DNA of 64,000 nucleotides, taken from positions 248,001 through 312,000 of the forward strand of contig CAJUSW010000001.1 of NCBI GenBank assembly GCA_910589485.1. Reading direction: 5' to 3'. The notes under the pieces were generated by a model. It saw only the letters and a list, made by a program, of their open reading frames with translations, did no database searches and was not told the origin of the DNA. Shown here piece after piece: positions 26,248 to 34,874 of the stretch. Origin of the DNA: an uncultured Duncaniella sp. (lineage in GTDB: Bacteria > Bacteroidota > Bacteroidia > Bacteroidales > Muribaculaceae). Positions within the stretch are counted from its first letter, which is position 1. Each line of letters begins with the position of its first letter. Position numbers and translations under genes: made by a program.

Positions 26248-27609
26248 ATGGAAAAAACCAAAAGATACATCCTGCCTGAAAATGAAATACCCCGCGAATG
26301 GTATAACATCCAGGCCGATATGAAGACCAAACCTCTCCCTCCGCTCAATCCTGCCACACGCGAGCCCATGAAGGCCGAAGACCTCTATCCCATCTTCGCC
26401 AAGGAATGTAGCGATCAGGAGCTGAACACTACCGATGCATGGATACCTATCCCCGACGAGGTAAGAGACATGTACAAATATTACCGCTCCACCCCGCTGG
26501 TGCGTGCCTACGGCCTTGAGAAAGCGCTCGGCACATCAGCCCACATATATTTCAAGAACGAGAGCGTGTCGCCGATGGGCTCCCACAAACTCAATTCAGC
26601 CATCCCTCAGGCCTACTATTGCATGAAGGAAGGCGTGAAAAACGTCACCACCGAGACGGGTGCCGGACAGTGGGGCGCATCCTTGTCATATGCGGCATCT
26701 CTTTACGGTCTCAATGCCGCAGTGTATCAGGTGAAGATCTCTTACGAGCAGAAGCCTTACCGCCGTAGCATCATGCAGACCTACGGAGCGCAGGTGACCC
26801 CTTCACCCTCCATGTCGACCCGCGCCGGAAAGGATATACTCACAGTCGATCCCAACTGCCAGGGCTCGCTCGGCACAGCCATTTCCGAGGCTGTAGAGCT
26901 CGCCCGCACAACCCCCGACTGCAAATACACTCTCGGATCGGTGCTGAGCCACGTCACTCTCCACCAGACCGTGATCGGTCTCGAAGCCGAGAAGCAGATG
27001 GAAATGGCCGGTGAGTACCCCGACATGGTTATCGCCTGCTTCGGAGGCGGATCCAACTTCGGCGGAATTTCATTCCCCTTCATGCGCCATAAGATAGCCG
27101 AAGTCGAGGGCAAGAGCCACACCCGCTTCATAGCCGCTGAGCCGGCTTCATGCCCCAAACTCACCAAGGGCAAGTTCTGCTACGATTTTGGCGACGAGGC
27201 AGGTTACACTCCCCTCCTCCCCATGTTCTCGCTCGGCCACAATTTCAAGCCCGCCAATATACACGCCGGCGGTCTCCGCTATCACGGAGCCGGTGTGATC
27301 GTCAGCCAGCTGCTGAAGGACGGACTCATGGAAGCCGTTGACATCAATCAGCTCGAATCATTCGAGGCCGGATGCCTCTTCGCCCGTGCCGAGGGCATCA
27401 TTCCCGCTCCCGAGTCATGCCACGCAATCGCCGCCACCATACGCGAGGTGAAGAAACTGAAACCCGGCGAAGAGAAAGTGATACTCTTCAATCTCTCGGG
27501 CCACGGCCTCGTGGATATGGCATCCTATGACAAGTACCTCTCGGGCGACCTCATCAATTACTCCATAAGCGATGAAGAGATAGCCAACAATGTTGCCGAT
27601 CTGAAATAA
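26248..27609 (+). CDS. trpB: Tryptophan synthase beta-like protein, TrpB2 type
   Basis: PLP-dependent enzyme that joins serine and indole to make tryptophan. It has 453 residues, longer than the about 400 of TrpB1, and starts with the TrpB2-type extension KTKRYILPENEIPREWYNIQ. The PLP Lys is in SPMGSHKLNSA (near residue 113). ETGAGQWGASL and the phosphate-binding CFGGGSNFGG are intact. No trpA or other trp gene lies nearby, and it has its own promoter and terminator. TrpB2 proteins are often not coupled to TrpA and may salvage indole; that role is inference. Confidence 0.9.
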   Translation: MEKTKRYILPENEIPREWYNIQADMKTKPLPPLNPATREPMKAEDLYPIFAKECSDQELNTTDAWIPIPDEVRDMYKYYRSTPLVRAYGLEKALGTSAHIYFKNESVSPMGSHKLNSAIPQAYYCMKEGVKNVTTETGAGQWGASLSYAASLYGLNAAVYQVKISYEQKPYRRSIMQTYGAQVTPSPSMSTRAGKDILTVDPNCQGSLGTAISEAVELARTTPDCKYTLGSVLSHVTLHQTVIGLEAEKQMEMAGEYPDMVIACFGGGSNFGGISFPFMRHKIAEVEGKSHTRFIAAEPASCPKLTKGKFCYDFGDEAGYTPLLPMFSLGHNFKPANIHAGGLRYHGAGVIVSQLLKDGLMEAVDINQLESFEAGCLFARAEGIIPAPESCHAIAATIREVKKLKPGEEKVILFNLSGHGLVDMASYDKYLSGDLINYSISDEEIANNVADLK

Positions 27610-27640
27610 TCCCGACGGTTCCGTCGGAAACGATTTTCCC

Positions 27641-27683
27641 ACAAGGGGGATGTGCATGAGCCTGGCTCACACATCCCCCTTGT
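27641..27683. terminator. Hairpin between convergent trpB and NDH-2 gene
   Basis: 14-bp arms, ACAAGGGGGATGTG (27641-27654) and CACATCCCCCTTGT (27670-27683). The right arm lies inside the last codons of the NDH-2 gene. A smaller inverted repeat CCGACGG-TT-CCGTCGG lies at 27612-27627. It probably ends transcripts from both sides, although T-runs are short. Confidence 0.6.
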
Positions 27684-28968
27684 CGTGCATACGGCCACGG
27701 CGGGGATAAGGCGATCCCTGGAAGAGCAGACGCAAAGCAGTGTTATGGGTGAAATAAGCCCATACCCAGTTGAGCAACACATTGAGCTTACTGCGCATAC
27801 CAAGCAACGATATCAGGTGTATGAACATCCATGCCACCCATGCGACAAATCCGTTCAGATGCCACTTCCCTATATCGGCCACAGCCCTGTTTCTGCCTAT
27901 TGTCGCCATCGAGCCCCTGTCGCGATACGTGAACGGCAGGCGGAACACTCCGCCACCATTCAATCCATCAGCCACATACCGGCCCTCCTGGATTGCAACC
28001 TGAGCCAACTGCGGGAGACCGCGCGGATATTTTTCCGATTGGAAATATCCTATGTCACCTATGGCCATGATCTCGGGGTGGCCTATCACGCGGCATGCAT
28101 CATCGGTGATGATACGCCCCCCGGGACCGCGGAACGACTTCTCATCCACCCCCTTTACCCCAAACGGCACCGCCGTGACTCCGGCAGTCCATATTGCCAT
28201 CCCGGCATTCAACTCGGTGCCGTCGTCAAGTGTGAGGCGATCCCCCTCATATGCGGTCATGACATGTCCGAGCCTGACATTCACCATTAGATTGGTAAGA
28301 TCCTTCAACGCCGTGCGCGATGCCTTCTCGCTCATGGTGCGCAACAGCCGGTCACTCCCCTCCAACAGATCGATCGACATGTCGTCGGGCGGGATCGACG
28401 GATAATCACGGCACAGGATATAACGCTTCAGTTCGCCGAGAGCTCCCGCTATCTCCACTCCTGCCGGACCGCCGCCTATCACGACGAAACTCAACAGGCG
28501 CTTGCGCTCGGCTTCATCGGTGGTTATTGCGGCCTTCTCGCAACGGTACAGGATCTCGTTGCGCAGACGTATGGCCTCGTCGACCGACTTAAGCGTGAAC
28601 ACATCGTTGATCAGCCCGGGATTGGAGAAAAAATTATTGGTGGTGCCAAGGGCGATGATCAGATAGTCGTAAGCAAGCGTCTCGTAACTTGTGGTCACCG
28701 TGCGTGCCACAGCATCCACCTCCTTGACTTCTCCGAGATGAAAACGTATGTTGCGCGGACGCAACTTGCGCATCTCACGCCTGAGCGGAAACGATATGCC
28801 GGTGGGATCAAGCCCCGCCGACGCCACCTGATAGAACAACGGAGGGAAAGAATGATAGTTGTTACGATCCACGAGATGTACCTCGTAGCGCGATTTATCC
28901 AATCTCTTGGCTACATTCAGGCCGGCGAAGCCTCCGCCAAGAATTACTATACGTGGGAGTTGAGACAT
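27667..28968 (-). CDS. Type II NADH:quinone oxidoreductase (NDH-2)
   Basis: Single-subunit membrane-associated flavoprotein that oxidises NADH and reduces quinone without ion pumping. It has 433 residues. The FAD Rossmann motif RIVILGGGFAGLNVAKRL is at about 6-23; the NADH Rossmann motif VVIGGGPAGVEIAGALGEL is near 165. FAD contacts MAIGDIGYF and a C-terminal hydrophobic stretch (VAWVAWMFIHLISLLGM) fit membrane attachment. It gives a non-coupled alternative to the Na+-NQR. A long inverted repeat ends 11 bp before its start codon. Co-transcription with ftsE is possible (95-bp gap). Confidence 0.9.
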   Translation of the reverse strand: MSQLPRIVILGGGFAGLNVAKRLDKSRYEVHLVDRNNYHSFPPLFYQVASAGLDPTGISFPLRREMRKLRPRNIRFHLGEVKEVDAVARTVTTSYETLAYDYLIIALGTTNNFFSNPGLINDVFTLKSVDEAIRLRNEILYRCEKAAITTDEAERKRLLSFVVIGGGPAGVEIAGALGELKRYILCRDYPSIPPDDMSIDLLEGSDRLLRTMSEKASRTALKDLTNLMVNVRLGHVMTAYEGDRLTLDDGTELNAGMAIWTAGVTAVPFGVKGVDEKSFRGPGGRIITDDACRVIGHPEIMAIGDIGYFQSEKYPRGLPQLAQVAIQEGRYVADGLNGGGVFRLPFTYRDRGSMATIGRNRAVADIGKWHLNGFVAWVAWMFIHLISLLGMRSKLNVLLNWVWAYFTHNTALRLLFQGSPYPRRGRMHDKGDV

Positions 28969-28979
28969 GAGTACATGAA

Positions 28980-29014
28980 ATTAACAGAGAGCGGACGGTC
29001 CGCTCTCTGTTAAT
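28980..29014. repeat. Near-perfect 35-bp inverted repeat upstream of NDH-2 gene
   Basis: 17-bp arms ATTAACAGAGAGCGGAC (28980-28996) and its exact complement (28998-29014) around a single base. It lies between the ftsE stop and the NDH-2 start, 11 bp from the latter. It could end the clp-recQ-ftsE transcript, or sit in the leader of the NDH-2 gene and limit translation. Confidence 0.75.
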
Positions 29015-29063
29015 TATAACATTCGGTACATGTGCAGGGTTTATTTCCTCCGCCTGTATTGTA

Positions 29064-29726
29064 TCATTCAGTGATGGTGCGCCTGTCGCACACAAGTGTC
29101 CTTGCAGGAAACTGCTCGACAAGCGACATATTATGGGTGGCCATTATCACAGCCGTGCCCTGGCGGGCCACTGAATGAAGATAGCTCACGATGCTCTCGC
29201 CTGTCGCAGGATCAAGATTTCCTGTGGGCTCATCGGCAAGGATCAGGGGCGGACGGTTGAGCAAGGCGCGCGCTATCACTATGCGCTGCTGTTCTCCCCC
29301 CGACAGTTCGTGGGGCTTCTTGTAATTCTTATTGGCCATCCCCACGCTCTTGAGCACCTCCTGGATACGCTGGTCTATCTCAGCCTTGTCAGTCCACCCG
29401 GTGGCCCTGAGCACAAAGCGGAGGTTCTCCTCGGCGCTACGGTCCGTCAGCAGGCGGAAATCCTGGAATATAATGCCTATCTGACGGCGCAGATATGGAA
29501 TATCGCGTGAGCGTATCGACCTGAGATCGTAATCCAGCACACGTGCCCGCCCGGTGGCCACAGGCACATCGGCATACATTGACTTGAGCATGCTCGACTT
29601 GCCACTGCCCACCTTGCCTATTATGTACACAAACTCTCCCGGCTCCACTTTCAGGTTCACATGCTTGAGTGTGATCAGTGAGTTGCGGTGGATCGTGACG
29701 TCCTTATAGTCGATTACTGATGGCAT
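29064..29726 (-). CDS. ftsE: Cell division ATP-binding protein FtsE
   Basis: ABC ATPase that with FtsX regulates septal peptidoglycan hydrolases, 220 residues. It has Walker A GKVGSGKSSML (about 38-48), signature LSGGEQQRIVIARAL, Walker B PLILADEPTGNLD and the switch His in ATHNMSL. DVTIHRNSLITLKHVNLKVE at the start is typical. FtsX is not adjacent, as is often so in Bacteroidetes. It follows recQ after 34 bp and is probably part of the same transcript. Confidence 0.9.
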   Translation of the reverse strand: MPSVIDYKDVTIHRNSLITLKHVNLKVEPGEFVYIIGKVGSGKSSMLKSMYADVPVATGRARVLDYDLRSIRSRDIPYLRRQIGIIFQDFRLLTDRSAEENLRFVLRATGWTDKAEIDQRIQEVLKSVGMANKNYKKPHELSGGEQQRIVIARALLNRPPLILADEPTGNLDPATGESIVSYLHSVARQGTAVIMATHNMSLVEQFPARTLVCDRRTITE

Positions 29727-29760
29727 TGAATTGCTTATTTTTACTCATGTACGGGGCCTG

Positions 29761-31935
29761 TCAATTGCCCATCTCGGATACAAACTTGATGTGGGCAAGG
29801 CGTATCTCATCCTCGGTGAAATCGGAGCCAAACTCCCTGTAGGCCTCGTTAAGATCGTCGGTCTCGGAATCCTTGAAGAACTCAAACAGCTCTTCCTGCG
29901 AATCCTCATCGATAATCTCGTTGATATAGTAATTGATGTTGATCTTGGTGCCGGAATACACTATTGCCTCGATCTCATCGATCAGTTCGCTGAACTCCAG
30001 GCCCTTGGAATGTGCTATCTCGGGCAGAGGGATCTTGCGGTCGATAAGAGTGATGATATAGAGCTTGGTCGAGTTCTTGTCGGGCACACTGCGCACTCTC
30101 AGATCCTCGGGGCGGTCTATCTCATTATCCTCCACATGACGCTTGATGAGCTTGATGAAATCAGCACCATATCTCTTGGCCTTGCCTATACCCACGCCGG
30201 GGATATTCTGCAACTCCTCGATCGATATGGGATATGTGGTGGCCATGGCCTCGAGTGAAGGATCCTGGAATATCACATAGGGAGGCAGACCCAACTGCTT
30301 GGCCACCTTCTTGCGCAGATCCTTGAGGATGCTGTAGAGTTCTGTATCGGCGGCACATGATGCCCCGCTTTTCACCATCTCGGGTTCGGGTTCATCGGAG
30401 AAATCCGAGTCCTCCACAACCTTGAACGACACCGGAGAATTAAGGAATTTCTTTCCCTTGGCTGTGATCGAGAGGGTTCCGTAGTTCTCTATATCCCGCT
30501 CCAGATACCCCATCTGGGTAGCCTGGCGGATGACGGCGCTTATCAGACGCTCGTCAGCCCCTTTCTCACACCCGAACACTTCGAGGTCGTCATGCTCATA
30601 TGATTTTACCATCGGAGTGGAACGTCCGAGCACGACGTCACTCACGTAATCAGCTTTAAATTTTTCCTTAAGCGCAATCACAGTCTCTAACACTGCGCAT
30701 AAATCGTCTTTAGCTTCCACTTTTTTCTTTGGATTTAAGCAATTGTCGCAATTTTGACAGTTGTCTTCGTGAAATTGTTCACCAAAATAGAAAAGGAGAG
30801 AACGCCTGCGGCATGAACTTGCCTCGGCATAGCTTTGAGTTTCGATTAATAATTGTCGTCCGATCTCCTGTTCGGCCACCGGCTTCCCTTGCATGAACTT
30901 CTCCATCTTCTGGAGGTCCTTGGCGGAATAGAACGTGATGCAGTGGCCTTCGCCTCCGTCACGGCCCGCACGGCCAGTCTCCTGATAATACCCCTCGAGC
31001 GACTTTGGCATGTCATAATGGATCACAAACCTCACATCGGGCTTGTCGATACCCATTCCGAACGCTATCGTCGCAACGATCACATCCACCTTCTCGAGCA
31101 GGAACGCATCCTGATTGGCGCTGCGGGTGGCGGCATCCATTCCGGCATGATAAGGGAGAGCCTTGATATCATTCACCCTCAGCATCTCGGCAAGCTCCTC
31201 GACCCGTTTACGGCTCAGGCAGTATATTATACCGCTCTTGCCGGGATTGGCCTTGATGAACTTTATGATATCCTTGTCGATCGACGTGGTTTTGGGACGT
31301 ATCTCATAGTAGAGGTTGGGCCTGTTGAACGATGATTTGTACACCACGGCATCGGCCATCCCGAGGCTTTTCTGAATATCATTCTGAACCTTAGGCGTGG
31401 CGGTGGCTGTGAGCGCTATCACCGGCCTGACCTCGATCTCGTTGATGATGGGACGTATCCGGCGGTATTCCGGGCGGAAATCATGTCCCCACTCCGAGAT
31501 GCAATGGGCCTCGTCGACGGCATAGAACGAAATCTTCACCGTCTTGAGAAATTCAATATTCTCTTCCTTGGTCAGGGACTCGGGAGCTACGTAGAGCAGC
31601 TTGGTGAGCCCGGCCCTTATATCCCCTTTCACCGCGTCGATAGCCGAGCGGTTGAGCGAGGAGTTAAGGAAATGAGCCACATGGTCGGCCTCGCTGAAAT
31701 GACGTATGGCATCGACCTGATTCTTCATCAGCGCAATGAGCGGTGAAATCACTATTGCCGTCCCCTCCATCATCAGGGCGGGGAGCTGGTAGCATAGGGA
31801 TTTTCCGCCTCCGGTGGGCATCAGGACAAACACATCGTGTCCATCGAGGAGGCTGCTCATTATGGCCTCCTGGTTGCCCTTGAAGGAGTCGAAGCCAAAG
31901 TGTTCTTTGAGCGCAGCGTGAAGACTGTGATTCAT
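29761..31935 (-). CDS. recQ: ATP-dependent DNA helicase RecQ
   Basis: 3'-5' DNA helicase for recombination and replication-fork repair. It has 724 residues, longer than E. coli RecQ (about 610). Walker A MPTGGGKSLCYQLPAL (about 38-53), the DEAH box VDEAHCISEWGHDFRPEY, motif VI QETGRAGRDG, and the zinc site CRRRSLLFYF...NCQNCDNC are present. An HRDC domain (LRKKVAKQLGLPPYVIFQDP...NIPGVGIGKAKRYG) follows. A further helical region of about 100 residues with an acidic end closes the protein, a usual feature in Bacteroidetes. It lies 113 bp after clpX. Confidence 0.95.
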   Translation of the reverse strand: MNHSLHAALKEHFGFDSFKGNQEAIMSSLLDGHDVFVLMPTGGGKSLCYQLPALMMEGTAIVISPLIALMKNQVDAIRHFSEADHVAHFLNSSLNRSAIDAVKGDIRAGLTKLLYVAPESLTKEENIEFLKTVKISFYAVDEAHCISEWGHDFRPEYRRIRPIINEIEVRPVIALTATATPKVQNDIQKSLGMADAVVYKSSFNRPNLYYEIRPKTTSIDKDIIKFIKANPGKSGIIYCLSRKRVEELAEMLRVNDIKALPYHAGMDAATRSANQDAFLLEKVDVIVATIAFGMGIDKPDVRFVIHYDMPKSLEGYYQETGRAGRDGGEGHCITFYSAKDLQKMEKFMQGKPVAEQEIGRQLLIETQSYAEASSCRRRSLLFYFGEQFHEDNCQNCDNCLNPKKKVEAKDDLCAVLETVIALKEKFKADYVSDVVLGRSTPMVKSYEHDDLEVFGCEKGADERLISAVIRQATQMGYLERDIENYGTLSITAKGKKFLNSPVSFKVVEDSDFSDEPEPEMVKSGASCAADTELYSILKDLRKKVAKQLGLPPYVIFQDPSLEAMATTYPISIEELQNIPGVGIGKAKRYGADFIKLIKRHVEDNEIDRPEDLRVRSVPDKNSTKLYIITLIDRKIPLPEIAHSKGLEFSELIDEIEAIVYSGTKININYYINEIIDEDSQEELFEFFKDSETDDLNEAYREFGSDFTEDEIRLAHIKFVSEMGN

Positions 31936-32048
31936 GGATTTTGGAAGTAGTATTGAGAGGTGAGGCTACATATTATTACTGCGGTGGTGGAGATTCTGAT
32001 CGGGGGTGAAGGGAGAGTGCGGCCGGGGCCTGTAGCCCGGCCATCCTC

Positions 32049-33326
32049 TCAGCCTATATAAGCTTTCTTGATTTTCTCCTCGGCATACTGCCTGGTGATC
32101 ACAAGCTCCTCGATCTTCTTGGACGGGGTTTCAAACATGGGATCTATCATGATCGTCTCCACAATGGTGCGGAGTCCGCGCGCTCCCAACTTGTACTCGA
32201 TAGCCTTGTCGACTATGAACTCAAGCGTGTCGGGGGCAAACGTCAGCTTCACGCCGTCCATTGCAAAAAGCTTCTCATACTGGCGTATGATAGCGTTCTT
32301 AGGCTCGGTGAGCACCTTGAGCAATGCGTCACGGTCAAGCGGATCGAGATGCACCAGCACCGGCAGTCGGCCTATGATCTCGGGGATAAGGCCAAATGAC
32401 TTGAGATCCTGCGGAGCGATATATTTCAGATAGTTGTCGGAATCGATTTTTGAACGTTCGGCACGGCCGGTGAATCCCACCACATGGGTGTTGAGTCGAT
32501 GTGCGATCTTGCGCTCAATGCCGTCAAACGCACCGCCGCATATGAAGAGGATATTCTTGGTATCGACCGGTATCATCTTCTGCTCGGGGTGCTTGCGGCC
32601 TCCCTGCGGGGGTACGTTCACGATCGAGCCTTCAAGCAATTTGAGCAGACCCTGCTGGACACCTTCGCCCGACACGTCGCGGGTGATGGAAGGATTGTCC
32701 CCCTTGCGGGCTATCTTGTCGATCTCATCGATGAACACTATGCCACGCTCGGCACGGGGCACATCGTAATCGGCGGCCTGCAACAGTCTCACAAGCAAGC
32801 TCTCGATATCCTCGCCCACATATCCGGCCTCGGTGAGCACCGTAGCGTCCACTATGGCGAACGGCACATCGAGCTGGCGGGCTATAGTCTTGGCAAGCAA
32901 GGTTTTTCCTGTACCAGTGGGCCCCACCATTATGATGTTGCTCTTCTCGATATCAACATCATCGCGGGTCTGGGCCAGACGCTTGTAGTGGTTATACACA
33001 GCCACCGACAGATACTTCTTGGCATCATCCTGTCCCACCACGTAGCGGTCCAGGAATTCGCATATCTGAGCCGGAGTAGGAATCTCTTTCTTAGGCTCCT
33101 CCTTGCTGTGTTTCTTGCTCTTGCCGGCACCGGCACCATGCTCACCCTCGGAAAAATAATCCTTGAGCAAACCCTCGATCTGGTCGACGCAATCACTGCA
33201 TATGTAAGCGTCGCCGAGCGGACTTGGCACCAGTATATCGGTGTAGGTCGGCTCCTTCCCGCAGAAGGAGCACGTCACCTGCTGACCGTTATTATTGTTA
33301 TTATTGTTGCTACTTTTCTTAGCCAT
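32049..33326 (-). CDS. clpX: ClpX, ATPase subunit of ClpXP protease
   Basis: AAA+ unfoldase that feeds tagged proteins to ClpP, 425 residues. The N-terminal zinc-binding domain has CSFCGKEP and CSDC (about 20-50) after an Asn-rich start. Walker A is GPTGTGKTLLAK, Walker B GIVFIDEIDK, and the ClpP-binding loop is HVVGFTG. Sensor region LGARGLRTIVE is present. The start ATG overlaps the clpP stop by one base (TAATG at 33326), giving strict translational coupling. recQ follows. Confidence 0.97.
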   Translation of the reverse strand: MAKKSSNNNNNNNGQQVTCSFCGKEPTYTDILVPSPLGDAYICSDCVDQIEGLLKDYFSEGEHGAGAGKSKKHSKEEPKKEIPTPAQICEFLDRYVVGQDDAKKYLSVAVYNHYKRLAQTRDDVDIEKSNIIMVGPTGTGKTLLAKTIARQLDVPFAIVDATVLTEAGYVGEDIESLLVRLLQAADYDVPRAERGIVFIDEIDKIARKGDNPSITRDVSGEGVQQGLLKLLEGSIVNVPPQGGRKHPEQKMIPVDTKNILFICGGAFDGIERKIAHRLNTHVVGFTGRAERSKIDSDNYLKYIAPQDLKSFGLIPEIIGRLPVLVHLDPLDRDALLKVLTEPKNAIIRQYEKLFAMDGVKLTFAPDTLEFIVDKAIEYKLGARGLRTIVETIMIDPMFETPSKKIEELVITRQYAEEKIKKAYIG

Positions 33327-34012
33327 TATTTCTTCTCGGGAAGGAGTATATTATCGATCATACCATAGTCCTTGGCCTCCTGGGCTGTCATCCAGTAGTC
33401 GCGGTCGGCATCAGCCTCGATGCGGTCGAGCGACATGCCCGAATGATCGGCGATGATCTTGTAGAGCTCGGCCTTGTACTTGAGGATCTCGCGGGCAGTG
33501 ATCTCGATGTCGGAGGCCTGACCCTGCACGCCGCCTAAGGGCTGGTGTATCATCACGCGCGAATGGGGAAGGGCGAGACGCTTGCCCTGTGCGCCGGCCA
33601 CGAGGAGGACAGCGGCCATCGATGCGGCCATTCCTATACAGATTGTGGACACATCGCTCTTGATATGCTGCATGGTGTCATAGAGGCCGAGACCTGCTAT
33701 TACCGATCCGCCGGGCGAGTTGAGATAGATGGAGATGTCCTTGCCGGGATCCACCGAGTCGAGATACAGGAGCTGGCCCTGAACCACGGTGGCAGTGTAG
33801 TCATTGACATCGGTGCTGAGGAAGATGATACGGTCCATCATCAGGCGTGAGAACACATCCATCTGGGCTACATTGAGCTGACGTTCCTCGATGATGGTGG
33901 GGGATATATAGGACGACGTGATCTGCGAGGCAGCCGCCGAGGTGTACTGGTCGAGTGCGAGGCCGTTCATCCCGAGATGGTGAACAGCGTAGTTTCTAAA
34001 ATCTTTATTCAT
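33326..34012 (-). CDS. clpP: ClpP, proteolytic subunit of Clp protease
   Basis: Serine protease that forms a 14-subunit chamber, 228 residues. The catalytic Ser is in IGMAASMAAVLL, the His in RVMIHQPLGG, and the Asp in the C-terminal region EADADRDYWMT. The N-terminal part (about 30 residues) is longer than in E. coli, as in other Bacteroidetes. In many Bacteroides genomes tig lies just upstream; here an RNA methyltransferase gene does. A TATTTTTG -7-like box at 34063-34056 may start the operon. Confidence 0.97.
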   Translation of the reverse strand: MNKDFRNYAVHHLGMNGLALDQYTSAAASQITSSYISPTIIEERQLNVAQMDVFSRLMMDRIIFLSTDVNDYTATVVQGQLLYLDSVDPGKDISIYLNSPGGSVIAGLGLYDTMQHIKSDVSTICIGMAASMAAVLLVAGAQGKRLALPHSRVMIHQPLGGVQGQASDIEITAREILKYKAELYKIIADHSGMSLDRIEADADRDYWMTAQEAKDYGMIDNILLPEKK

Positions 34013-34055
34013 ACTTTATAATGACTTTCTTCTTTTTATTATTAATGTAAAATTA

Positions 34056-34063
34056 CAAAAATA
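34056..34063 (-). promoter_or_regulatory. Putative -7 box (TATTTTTG) of the clpP operon
   Basis: On the minus strand TATTTTTG fits TAnnTTTG, about 44 bp upstream of the clpP start, in an A/T-rich gap. No clear -33 box. Confidence 0.4.
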
Positions 34064-34098
34064 TCCTATTAAATGCAACAAGATAATCGTAAAAAAGA

Positions 34099-34680
34099 TT
34101 ACTTGGCAAGATCAGGGGATATATGTGTAAAAAATTGCCATATCGCCACGCCACACGACACCGACACGTTCAAGGAGTGCTTGGTGCCGCACTGAGGGAT
34201 CTCAAGGCACACATCACACTGGTTGACAACCTCCTGATCCACACCGTTTACCTCGTGTCCTACCACAAGCGCATAGCGACGTCCGGCCTGCGGACGGAAG
34301 TCCTGAAGCTCTATGCTCCCTTTCACTTGCTCAAGGCAACACAGGGTGTAGCCGTCGCGCTGTAGGGCCGATATACATTCGGCTGTCGTCGGGAAATACT
34401 CCCACTCCACCGATTCCTCGGCACCGAGAGCGGTCTTATGGATCTCGGGCGACGGAGGGCAAGCGCTTATGCCACAAAGCATCACACGCTCCACGGCAAA
34501 TGCGTCGCAGGTGCGGAATATGGCTCCGATATTGTTGAGGCTTCTCACATTGTCAAGCACCACGGTGAGTCGCATTTTCGTCTGCCGGCGGAAGTGCTCG
34601 ACATCCACTCGATGAAGGTCCCAGATTGTTTTCTTATCCATAACAGGGGGAATAGGCATTACATAATGGTCAGGAATCAT
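34099..34680 (-). CDS. TrmH/SpoU-family RNA 2'-O-methyltransferase
   Basis: SPOUT-class, SAM-dependent ribose methyltransferase acting on tRNA or rRNA, 193 residues. Motif 1 is VLDNVRSLNNIGAIFRTCDA, motif 2 is ALVVGHEVNGV, and motif 3 is EIPQCGTKHSLNVSVSCG; all are intact. The target nucleotide cannot be told from sequence. The longest start (34680) is given. An internal ATG at 34641 (MDKKTIWDLHRVDVEHF) aligns better with relatives and may be the true start. Single gene ahead of clpP with its own promoter-like site. Confidence 0.85.
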   Translation of the reverse strand: MIPDHYVMPIPPVMDKKTIWDLHRVDVEHFRRQTKMRLTVVLDNVRSLNNIGAIFRTCDAFAVERVMLCGISACPPSPEIHKTALGAEESVEWEYFPTTAECISALQRDGYTLCCLEQVKGSIELQDFRPQAGRRYALVVGHEVNGVDQEVVNQCDVCLEIPQCGTKHSLNVSVSCGVAIWQFFTHISPDLAK

Positions 34681-34768
34681 ATCCTGACTGATCCGCGGAA
34701 CGGTCCACTACCTGTATTGCCAGGCGATAAGTATAGCAACAGAACTCTGCCGACCCGCGAGATATACA

Positions 34769-34800
34769 CAAAGTTACAAAATAAAACCATAAACCACAAC
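34769..34800 (-). promoter_or_regulatory. Putative promoter of the TrmH-family gene
   Basis: On the minus strand GTTG (34800-34797), 20-bp spacer, TAACTTTG (34776-34769). The -33 box has one mismatch to TTTG. Confidence 0.55.
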
Positions 34801-34814
34801 TCCTGACAATAAAA

Positions 34815-34852
34815 AAGCATGTGCCACAGCATCAGAGCCATGACACATGCTT
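34815..34852 (-). terminator. Terminator of the RPGN-repeat protein gene
   Basis: Arms AAGCATGTG (34815-34823) and CACATGCTT (34844-34852). On the minus strand a T-run follows (the A-run at 34811-34816). It lies 23 bp after the stop of the repeat-protein gene. Confidence 0.8.
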
Positions 34853-34874
34853 ATATCATTGTCGGGATCTCCGG

